Of a DNA stretch of 64,000 bases, positions 12,530 through 24,500 are shown in pieces (positions within the stretch are counted from its first letter, which is position 1; every line of letters starts with the position of its first letter). The stretch spans positions 59,765,702 to 59,829,701 of the forward strand of contig OZ020307.1 in NCBI GenBank assembly GCA_963971305.1, given 5' to 3'. A model generated the notes under the pieces. The model was not told where the DNA came from, did not search any database, and saw only the letters and a list, made by a program, of their open reading frames with translations. This DNA comes from Arcuatula senhousia (Eukaryota; Mollusca; Bivalvia; Mytilida; Mytilidae). The translations under genes were made by a program, and so were the position numbers.

Positions 12530-15500
12530 CTGCAAACAGATTACAATAGAAAATATCTTATTTCATTTTAATAGAACATTCTTAAGGTGGGACATTACGT
12601 TAGAACCAACGTTACCGATAAAATTTAACTGAACACAAAAAAAATCTGTCTGAATGTTGTGAAACGCACCGTCAATTTCAGATAGATTCTCTTGCAATTT
12701 TTCATGTAAAGGCAATGTTTACGAAACCGTACTTTAAAAACGAAGTCTGTGATATATTGTTTAATTTGCATCAATACATTGCAATTTTTCGAAGGAATAT
12801 AATGTTAGTTTTTGGTCATAATTTGGATATTGTTAGTCCATTTTTGTGTGCAAAATGTAACAATGAATGGTGTTGAAGCTGCGTTTTTCCTATCCAACCT
12901 TGATAATTTCCTTCCAAAATTGCAGTTTTCAATTGCATTTATTTAAAAAAAACGAGGTAGGTGACCCCCATTTTTTATTTCATATATGGATGTATATCAC
13001 TATGAATTATACATCTACCAATTTTCATTTAAATCTGGATATATGTCATTTGGTATCGTCCCACCTTAAAATAGACGCATATAATAAACAAATCTTTTAT
13101 TTCATAAACTTATGTTTTTGCAATAATAAATGCTGACTATGTACATGTTGGACAGTTTCCTCTTTTTAACCTTTGAATTTTAAGATTATGAAGTATTAGT
13201 GTACAGTGTTTTGTGCAAGTTTTGTCTTTAAATTTTTTAAGAATTTTCTAAATGCAAATTTTAACATATTAACCCTCCTTCAATTAAAGTTAGAGAAATA
13301 CTTGATAAATTAAAATCAAGGAAACAACACAACATACTGCTGGTTTCATGGAGTCTATAGATATTGCTTGTAATTTCTGCTTATGGTTAGGAACAACTGG
13401 TCCTTTTTTCTCCTCTGTATCTTTACTGGGTTTCTGTTTGGCTGGTGTGGAGCTGAAACAGTAAAAATTAATAATCAATGGATGATTTTAAACAGTGGGA
13501 GATGTTCAGAGTGGTTATACAGACCAAATTCCACAATTTTGTGCCATTCTTTAGGATGAAGCTATTAAGATCCCAGTTTTGGAAAGAGCATGCTGCATTG
13601 AAATCCTCATGCAGTCTGGTATTTTAGATGAATATTCACAAAAGGCAGGGGACAACAAATAACTTTAAGTCTGTCCATGAACTACTAACTTTACATATTT
13701 CTCTTGGTAACAATAATGAGGAAGAGCAAGTCTTCAATTTGTAAAATAAATAGACTAAAACTATGCGTTAATCTTTTACATAAATACTCAAAGCCAAAGG
13801 CCACTAATCACTGCTAGAGCACAAGAATGATAAAATTCCATGTGTTATGTGACCTTTAAAGTGACTTTCTCAAAATAATAATTGACCTAGTGTACTATCA
13901 TTCATGGTTCCCACTATTTTTTGGACACAAAATTCAAGGATTTTTCAAGGACTTTTCAAGGATATTGAGGTCATTTTCAAGGATTAAAATAGTCTGCAAA
14001 AATTATAAAAATCCAATATTTTTCGGCCTTTTTTATCAAATGGTCAACAAATCTGAATATTACAAAATTCCAGGGTTGTTCAAGGATATTTGATAAAATT
14101 CAAGGATTTTTCCAGGTTTTTTTAATATCGAAATGAAATTCAAGGACTTTTCCAGGTTTCCTTAAATTCAAGGATGGCGTGGGGACCCTGACCATCAGAA
14201 TACAAACCTGCCAGAATAATGTCCTTCACTTCTTCTCATTTTCTCCACCTCAATCTGAAAAAAATGTGGTTTCATTATATGATTTTTTTTATTTCTAGGG
14301 TACAAATTTTCGGTACTTCCTTGTAGCAATATGTGAAAACCCCAAAAATACTGTATACATGTAGTGGGTAATTTTTGCGGCCTGCAAATTTTGCGGTTTC
14401 ATACCAAATGACCTAGTTTTTATTTATTTATGAACATTTAGTTTCGCTATTTCATCATATTCTTAATACAAATTAATATTGATTCTATATTACGCGGGTT
14501 CAATATTTCGTGATAGAATAATGGTGAATATAGCGAAAATTAGAACCTCGCAAAAATTACAAAAACATACCTCTCTAGCTATAAGTTGCTTAGCACCATA
14601 TGTCAGCTGTTTACGTTGCTTCATCCCAGTAAACTTCACCACATCTTCAACATGTCTACAACACAAGTTTCAGGTTAGTAAGTGTTAGGGTTTAATGCTC
14701 TATTTTAATGAACATCAGTCAGTTTTAATTGTGGAGAAACAATAGTACACACAGAAAACCAGGACTTTGGGTAGGTTACCAGTTTTTGTAACTTAGAAGC
14801 ATGACTTCAACATTACTAAAAGGGGTAAATATCTAGTATCTCAATAGTGTGGTATTTAAACCAGTGCCTTAGACCACCTAGGCCCATCAGCAAGTTTTTC
14901 AACTTCGTTCCTCAGTTTAGAAGGCTTTAATGAGTTTGAATTATGTTCCTTAAATATGTAGTACATGTATTTTAAGTTTTGCTTAAGTCCACTGACGAAC
15001 CTTCAATTGACAAAGTCTGTCATGGTTTTGAATACTTGCATACAATTTTTGAAAATTTGTTTTTATGTAAGGGAGACCTTAAAATAATATTTTCTAAAAA
15101 AATTAATAACTCTTAATTCACTATAATTCTTTTTTCAAATGCATGTTTTACAGCATTGAAAGTATTCCTTTTCATTTATCCTAGAAACTATTTGAACAAT
15201 TTACTTAAAGCTTCAGTTGCTATTTTTTTTTATCATAGAATGCTACACTATAATACACTATTTCATTTGTACCCTAGAATCTGTCCTTTTTTTGCTTAGG
15301 GCTTTTCCAGAAATAAATGTAAGGGGGGTGGGGGGGGGGGGTCAGAAGGCACTTGCATAAAATTTTAATTTTTTCCCCTTTATGTTGCATTTGAGAAATA
15401 TCTAAAAACACCACCATCCATATAATTTTTATTATAGCGCCTTCTGACCCCCCCTCATGCAATCAATTCTGGAATAGCCCTTATCAAGACTTACGGGTCC

Positions 15501-18500
15501 AACACATATGCAAACTGTCCATCTAACATCTTCTCCTGTCGATAGGTCATGTTGTACGCTATCATAATTCTTATCAGCTGAGCCATTTCTTCTTTCTCAC
15601 GTGTACTGTACAGCTGGGTGTTTACAGGTCGTAAATTAGGCTGTATGATGTCTAACAAGGGAGGTAATATCTCCATGGTTACAACATCTGTGTTGAGATA
15701 TTTACGTACAGACGGGGACATATCTGACATCATTGAGTTTATTAGGTTTGTACACTTGTTGTGCTTCATAAATGCCTAAAAATTCAAAATGTAAAATAAA
15801 TAAGTCAACAAATTGGAATAAAAAATGTTCTCTGCTTTAAAGTTTTAAGTTATAATTTTTTTCTATTCATAAAGTATTTTATGTGTGCCTGTTATGCCAT
15901 TGTCAACGTTCCTATTTTGTCTTGTATCCTAATGTTTCATCGGTTAAATTCAAAATGACTATCATAACACTTGCATGTAAACTATATTATCTGCAGAAAT
16001 TACAAAACAGATCCCAGATTTCATTGGTATGTGTTGAAGACTAATAGCAGAGTTTTTTTTAATTGTTTTCATGGATGGATTCTGTGTCATGTTGATTTTA
16101 TTCTGTATCAGTTAATGCTATTCCTTTCTTTGGAGTTCAGTTATATCATCAGGAAAAAAACACAAAACTTATATTATAAACATGACATATGCTGTATTAA
16201 CTTATCATGTTGAATAAAAAATACAAATCTCACAACCAACCAACAAATTCTAAATAATACCTAATTTTTAAGTACATTCTAATAAGAGTTTACAGTAGGA
16301 TGCCCATAACTTTTTAAAACATGAAAGAAACTTACATCATACTGACTGTGTGGATATTGAATCCGAGGTGGTTGATTGGCAGCAAATAAAAGGTGAAAGG
16401 TCACAGCTATATATGGAACATATCCCATCAGGCTATAGTCCTGTACATGCATTGTATACTGGTTAATTCTATCAGTAAAAGTCAGCCAGTCCATGGCAAA
16501 GTTTAACTGTAATTAATGAATTGATGAAGTATAGGATTAAATACATGAAAACATATATCTACAATGCTTAAGAGAAATATTGTAAGCAGAGTGAATGTAT
16601 TCAACAAGTAAACCTTTAAGGCATCAAGTCCACAAGTCCACTTTTGTATTTACTACAATTGATTACACCACAGAATGTTAGAATCTAGCATCTTTTAAGC
16701 ACAACTGTTCATGAAATTTTATAATGTCAACATGGTTAAGAGTTGCAATATTCTTTTATTATTCCAGTTTCCATTGTTACTTTTCCACTTATTTACATGT
16801 ACACATGCAAGTTCTTCTCAAAGAGACCAAATATGGTCCTGACATCTGAGGTTTGGCATCTTCGCTAGGCAAGGGTTACGATCCACTATCTCTCATCAAG
16901 ATGAGAAATAGCAGATCGTAACCCTTGGCTAGTGAAGATGGAGTCTTAGGTGTGTACAGAACAATATATAGTGTCAATAAGTTACTGCAATCTGGTTAAT
17001 TCAGAGGGCATTAATTTCATGTTTTGGTATTGAACCTTTGGTGTTGGGGATATTTTACAGATATTTTGTTGACGTGAATTCAGTTAAAATCTCCCCTCCC
17101 CTCCAACTTTAATCTAAACACTAACAGTATAAATACCTACCCCATCCATTTTAGGATCCTTATATTTACATTCACAGTGATTCTCAAACAGACCTTGTAT
17201 CACACGATCATACTCTCCAGCAGCTATGGTCGACATGTAGATATTGTTAAATCTGAAATAAAAACATTCAAATGAAGCTCATAAGATTCTGATAACCAGT
17301 TTGGTACAAATAACTAACACCATAACAAGAAGCTTTCATCAACTATAACAATCCAAATGTTACTGATAAAATCATTATTTTCACCGTTTTGCAGTCTGGT
17401 ATTTTTTGGCAAAACTAAATACAAGCATGGCATGATTAGGATAAGAAGTATAAAATGCAAAATTAAAGTTTTTTTTTGCCCCTCGTTTCCCCAAAAAGTT
17501 TTAAGTTGGAATTCAAAGGGCCATTTTCCCAATAAAAAATTGAGGATCAAATTTTCCTGATCATATGCACTACGACAAATGGTGTACTTCCTATATACCA
17601 AGTTTTATTGAATTCGGTTCAGTAGTTTCAGAGGAGTTGTGCTGACAAGATGATAAATGAGGATTTGCAGCAATTTTCTAAGTTCAAAGGGCAGTAACTC
17701 CTACAAAAATTTGAGGAGCAAAATTTCCTGGTAAGATGCACAACTACATATGGTGTCCTTCCTATATACCAAGTTTCATTGAATTTGGTTCAGTAGTTTC
17801 AGAGGAGTTGCGCTGACAAGATGATAAATGAGGATTATTAGCAAATTCTTATGTTCAAAGGGCCATAACTCCCACAAAAATTTGAGGATCAAAATTTCCT
17901 GCTAATGTACACAACTACATATGATGTATTCATATATACCAAGTTTCATTGAATTAGGTTCAGTTGTTTCAGAGGAGTTGTGCTGACAAACTTTGTGACA
18001 GACAGAAGGTAGGACGGATAGAGGGACTCAGCAAAAACAATAGAGTGGGGGGGAGACATAATTAAGTACTGTGAACTTTGGTGAAATCGTAAATGTGAAA
18101 ATAAGTAGGTTCCCAGTACTTTGTGTTCGTGTGTGTGTGTGTAAGGGTTTAATGCACATTTTGATGCATCTGGGTCATGTAGGGTGGTCATATTTAATGG
18201 CGTAGGAAACTGGAGTACCTGGAGGAAACTATTGACCTTGGGAAGGTAACTGACAAACCTTATCACATTAGGTGGGAAAGTCCCTTCTTGGAAATTACAA
18301 GTGGGACTCGAACACCATTTAAAGGTATTCTAGTGATCAATATTGTGGTTTTTAAACCAGGACCTTAGACTACAGGGCCATCCAGGCACCTTACAGTTTT
18401 TTTGTGTTTCTTATTTGTTGTCTAATGTTGTATTTTGTTGAAACATTTTTTAATTGTAAACTGGCCCAACTAAAGCATATGTTTTGAATAACACCACTGA

Positions 18501-21500
18501 CTGGAAAAGAGTTAAAGAAATCATTTTGTCATAAATTATGGTATTGTTTCCAAGAATACTTTTCTAACAAAAACTTACTTATTTACTTGTACTTACCTAG
18601 CTGTTAATGATGTGTTATTGACTTGTACTAACCTAGCTGTTAATGATGTGTTATTGACTTGTACTAACCTAGCTGTTCATGATGTACTATTGACTTGTAC
18701 TAACCTAGCTATTAATGATGTGTTATTAATGACTTGTACTAACCTAGCTGTTCATGATGTGCTATTGACTTGTACTAACCTAGCTGTTAATGATGTGTTA
18801 TTAATGACTTGTACTTACCTAGCTGTTCATGATGTACTATTGACTTGTACTAACCTAGCTGTTAATGATGTGTTATTGACTTGTACTAACCTAGCTGTTA
18901 ATGGTGTGTTATTGACTTGTACTTACCTATCTGTTAATGATGTGTTATTGACTTGTACTTACCTAGCTGTTCATGATGTAATATTGACTTGTACTTACCT
19001 AGCTGTTCATGATGTACTATTGACTTGTACTAACCTAGCTGTTAATGATGTGTTATTAATGACTTGGACTTACCTAGCTGTTCATGATGTACTATTGACT
19101 TGTACTAACCTAGCTGTTAATGATGTGTTAGTGACTTGTACTTACCTCGCTGTTCATGATGTGTTATTGACTTGTACTAACCTAGCTATTAATGATGTGT
19201 TATTGACTTGTACTAACATAGCTATTAATGATGTGTTATTGACTTGTACTAACATAGCTGTTAATGGTGTGTTATTGACTTGTACTAACCTAGCTGTTAC
19301 TTATGTGTTATTGACTTGTACTAACCTAGCTGTTCATGATGTGTTATTGACTTGTACTAACCTAGCTATTAATGATGTGTTATTGACTTGTACTAACATA
19401 GCTGTTAATGGTGTGTTATTGACTTGTACTAACCTAGCTGTTCATGATGTGTTATTGACTTGTACTAACCTAGCTGTTCACGATGTGCTATTGACTTGTA
19501 CTAACTTAGCTGTTTATGATGTGTTATTGACTTGTACTAACTTAGCTATTAATGATGTGTTATTGACTTGTACTAACTTAGCTATTAATGATGTGTTATT
19601 GACTTTTACTAACCTAGCTGTTAATGATGTGTTATTGACTTGTATTAACCTAGCTGTTACTAATGTGTTATTGACTTGTACTAACCTAGCTGTTCATGAT
19701 GTGTTATTGACTTGTACTAACTTAGCTGTTCATGATGTGTTATTGACTTGTACTAACTTAGCTGTTCATGATGTTATTGACTTTTACTAACCTAGCTGTT
19801 ACTGATGTGTTATTGACTTGTACTAACATAGCTGTTAATGGTGTGTTATTGACTTGTACTAACCTAGCTGTTACTAATGTGTTATTGACTTGTACTAACC
19901 TAGCTGTTAATGATGTGTTATTGACTTGTACTAACCTAGCTGTTACTGATGTGTTATTGACTTGTACTTACCTAGCTGTAAATGATGCGTTATTGACTTG
20001 TACTTACCTAGCTGTTACTGATGTGCTGTTGACTTCTACTTACCTAGCTGTTAATGAAGTGTTATTGACTTGTACTAACCTAGCTGTTTATGTTGTGTTA
20101 TTGACTTGTACTAACATAGCTGTTAATGGTGTGTTATTGACTTGTACTAACCTAGCTGTTCATGATGTGTTATTGACTTGTACTAACCTAGCTGTTCATG
20201 ATGTGCTATTGACTTGTACTAACTTAGCTGTTCATGATGTTATTGACTTTTACTAACCTAGCTGTTAATGATGTGTTATTGACTTGTACTAACCTAGCTG
20301 TTACTGATGTGTTATTGACTTGTACTTACCTAGCTGTTAATGATGTGTTATTGACTTGTGCTAACCTAGCTGTTACTAATGTGTTATTGACTTGTACCAA
20401 CCTAGCTGTTCATGATGTGTTATTGACTTGTACTAACTTAGCTGTTCATGATGTGTTATTGACTTGTACTAACTTAGCTGTTCATGATGTTATTGACTTT
20501 TACTTACCTAGCTGTTAATGATGTGTTATTGACTTGGACTGTATTGTTCTTTATATCTTGTATTGTTATAAACTTATTTCTGTAAATATAAGAACTGTAT
20601 ATAGAATTATAATAAAACAAGAAATCATCTGTGAGCCAATGCTCACTAGTGATAACCCTACTTTCACAACAATGCCTCGCATAAAATGCCAAGCCTTTGA
20701 CAAACAATGGTAGATGTCTAGTGGACCTAAAGATATATCCCATGGTTTTAAAAATACCCATATAGAGCTTGTTAGTACCTGAGTTATAAGTGAATGAAAA
20801 GTGGTGTGACAGAAATTTTTTAAAGTTTTTGACAAACAGGAAGTAGATTTCCATAACTTTTAAAATGTATCCCACAATGCACAATGTCCATATTAAGCAT
20901 GTTTCCAAATATCAAACACTTAGGACAAATAGAACTTGAGTAATAAGTAAACAAAAAGTGTGTAGGAATAAAAAGAGGCTTCCTGGCCTCAATTGCTCAC
21001 CTGACTTAAGTGCTTGAATATACTATAGGCCATTTAGCAAGCACTATTTGACAATGAAATGATCATAATTTTAATATGGGGTCATTTGAAAATATAATTT
21101 AACTTTATGCAGTAATGTATAGAGTAAAATTTTAGCAGTTGAAAGCTTATAATTATTTTCTTTTGACATCCAAAGGGGAATAACTCCTAAAAGATTGACC
21201 CCACAAATTATGTAAGATGATGATGTGCTAAACCGTATGCAGTTTAATTTCTTAAGAATCTTAGTTTTTAAGATATAGAGCTTAATAAAAATCAGAACAA
21301 GATACTCCAAAGAGCCTGAACTGCTCACCTGAGTTATGTGCCTGAACTATAAGCCATATACTATAGGCAATTAGGCAAAAACTATTTGACATAGAAAGGA
21401 TCAGAAGTTTAATCAGGGGACGTCTGACAACAGGGTTTAACTTAATACAGTAATGTGTAGAGAAATAATTTAGCAATTGAAAGCTATGGGGAATAACTCC

Positions 21501-24500
21501 TGAAAGGAATTATCCTTCAATGTTGACCAATGTTGACCCTATTACATATTAATTTTTTAAAAAATATATCATATATTTATAAGATATTGAGCTTTATAAG
21601 TGCATAATTCATTAAAAAAAATAGGGCATGAAATGGGACACTAAATGATACCCCGCTATGTTATAATATCAAAAGTTCATAAAATTTGATTTCAAAGTGG
21701 CCTATCTCGAAAACTGTTTTTTGGATCATGCTGGAAATTTAAGTTGACCTGTATTTTATTGTACTCAATAGCTGTACAAAATATCATTTGAATCCCATGA
21801 CACGTTTTCAAGTTATTGGTCGGAAACTCAAAATTTCATGAAATTTGATTTTTCAAAGTGGCCTATCTCGAAAACTATTTTTTGGATCATGCTAGAAATC
21901 CAACTTGACCTGTATTTTATTGTACTAAACAGCTGTACAAAATATCAATTGGTCGGAAACTCAAAATTTCATGAAATTTGATTTTTCAAAGTGGCCTATC
22001 TCGAAAACTATTTTTTGGATCATGCTGGAAATCGAACTTGACCTGTATTTTATTGTACTAAACGGCTGTGCAAAATATCATTCAAATCCTTTGACGCGTT
22101 TTCAAATTATTGGTCGGAAACCTTCGGGGGACGAACAGACGTACGTACGGACAGACACCGAAAAAAACTGAGGGTATAACATAATACCCTGCCACTTCGT
22201 CTGGCGGGGTATAAAAACTGAGGGTATAACATAATACCCTGCCACTTCGTGTGGCAGGGTATAAAAAATGAGAAAAAGGGCAATAACTCCTACATTGGTT
22301 GTTGGATCATCAAAATTTCAGGACAGGTATATTTTGAGATGCTGATCACTTTATTCGTTATCAGTATTTAAAATTCTGTCTCTGTTTTGAGTTGTTAGTA
22401 AAAAACTGCAATTTACCCCGATGTTCTATTTTTAGCCAAGGCAGCCAATTGTTTGCCAACCAATCAAAAATTCTCATATATTTAGCTCTATCCATCCAAT
22501 GCTAAAGAACAACTTTTGGTCCAATTAGACATAAGGTGTCAGAAGAGTTAGCATACTGTAAAAATGTTCAATTTTGATGTTCTAAGGGGAATAACTCCTA
22601 AAAGGAATGGTCTTACAAGGTTGAACCTTTACATATTTTGTAGATCATGATGTGCTTAACAATATGCAATATAAATTTCTTAAATATATAATATAGTTTT
22701 AAGACATAAAGCTCAATAAGTGCAATCATAAACAAAATCAAGACAAGAGGCTCCCAGAAGCCTTAACCGCTCACCTGACTTATGCTTGAAGTAAAGGCTA
22801 TTAGGCAAAATCTATTTGACATTGAAAGGGTCATAAGTTTAATAAGGGGATCACCTGACAGTATGGTTAAACTAATGTATTGTGCACGATGCAGAGTAAT
22901 ATTTAAGCAATTGAAACCTTTGGCCAGGTGAGCTAAATAGGTATGCCAATGCCTCCGTTGCCACTGGAAAGTAATAACTATGTCTTGCCTTCTCCCAGTA
23001 TTCATTGCAGGCAAGACAATAACACCTTTAAAGATCATAGCCTAACCAAGTTTTGAAAAATTTCTTTAAGTGTTTTCAGAGAATTTTTTTGGGAATTAAG
23101 TAATGGACAGCTAACGTATGATGGATGCCTAGTGATGACAAAAGCTCACTTTGTAAGCTAAACATGAAAGATAAAAAAATAAAAGAAATGCTGTATCATG
23201 TTATACTATTAAGTATTTACTAATTTAAAAATCTTTCTTGTGATTTGCTAAGATGTGATCAAATGACATGTGATATTGCACTGGGTCAACCGGTAATTGT
23301 TCGGTCTAATAAAAGTTACCTCTTGTGAGATTTTGCAGGTGATCCCCACATTTTGGGGGTTTTTGTTTTGTTTTTTCAACATTGTATGGGCTGGATTTTT
23401 TCCAATGAAAAAAGGTTAAAATGTCCGAAATATGTTTCGAGATTAATATTGAATTAATATTGTTTAGACTGGAGTTCGCGTTGTTGATTGATATTCAGTT
23501 GGTTTGTGTTTCCATGTTTTACATGTTGTCTGTTTTTGTCCCGTTCTTGTTGGTGCTTACTGGTTTTGTCTCTGCCCTTACGGACTTTTGACATTCAGAT
23601 ACCCCATTGGTACCTCTGCTTCATTTAGTCCATTTAAATATTCCATATAATATAACAGTTATCACCCTAGCTGATACGCGACTGAGTATTCTTCCCATTC
23701 GAAAAGAAAGGTCACCGTTGGGGCAAGCTCTACGATGACTTTACTTTCTCAGGGAAAGAAATCACAGGGTCTCACACCAACTAAGACCTTATAATTGAAT
23801 AATATTTGCTATATTGTTCTCTATCTTATGAAATGATTTTTTATGGTTAACAGAATTCAAATACAGTTAAAACTTCTATTAATATGTAAATGTATATAAA
23901 TAGAATGTATATCATACAATGACAATACAACAATCATTCTAAAGTTAAGATGGAATCATTTTAAAATAGTGCTACCATCAAAAGAGCAATGCAATCTTTT
24001 AAAATCTTTATACAATAAAATGATTTAAATTGTAATGATCCATTGAATTGGAATAGAGTTATAAACCTCTAACATATATGTTCAAAATAATGAAATATTA
24101 GACTGTACTATCATACAAAGAGTTGAAAGACAATAATTGTTCTTTGCCAAAGATTTAATCATTTGAGATCTTTTTAAACATTTAATAAAATGTCCTCTAA
24201 ATGAAAGCAGTGTTGTGTAACACTAGTTGTCAATACACAAAAAATATTTAAATACCAAAATAAAATTACGACAAAGTATCAGGTGAATTATCCTTAGGAC
24301 TGTACTTGATTGAATCATGTAATTAGAACTGGAATATAATTGTTCATAAGGACTTACGCCAGAAAACATAGCCAACATATACAAGTTTTCATTTAGCAAA
24401 CAATAAAAGGTAAATAAGTTATTCTGTCTTTCAGTCCAATTCTATGAATCCTAAAACACCATTTTTCAATAGATGAACCCTATCTTTCAATTGATGTCCA

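Larger units (their letters stand above)
20973..23161 (+). mobile_element. Hairpin-ended repeats, diverged, split by two later insertions
   Basis: Degraded 5' ends are seen at 20973 ('aagaggcttcctggcctc') and 21310 ('gagcctgaactgctcacctg'). A TIR element (21648-22262) interrupts the copy: 'gtgcataattcattaaaa' before it and 'gagaaaaagggcaataactc' after it are adjacent in intact relatives. A small copy (22745-22934) interrupts it again. A decayed 3' end, 'agctcactttgtaagct', lies near 23160. Confidence 0.55.

Noticed and set aside
12867..13136. 89-codon plus-strand frame
   Set aside because: It crosses the border of the TTAA element, is Phe/Ile/Asn-rich AT translation and lies within a CHTF18 intron.
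18583..20507. CRISPR array
   Set aside because: The host is eukaryotic and the units are contiguous, with no unique spacers.
18612..20518. Long plus-strand frames of [12 protein letters not shown] repeats (392, 162 and 94 codons)
   Set aside because: They exist only because the array period is 36 bp, a multiple of three. The unit is explained by the minus-strand exon end and donor of CHTF18.
20504..20908. 134-codon minus-strand frame as a separate gene
   Set aside because: Only its last 24 codons (20579-20508) are coding, as CHTF18 exon 15. The rest is intron sequence upstream of a good acceptor.
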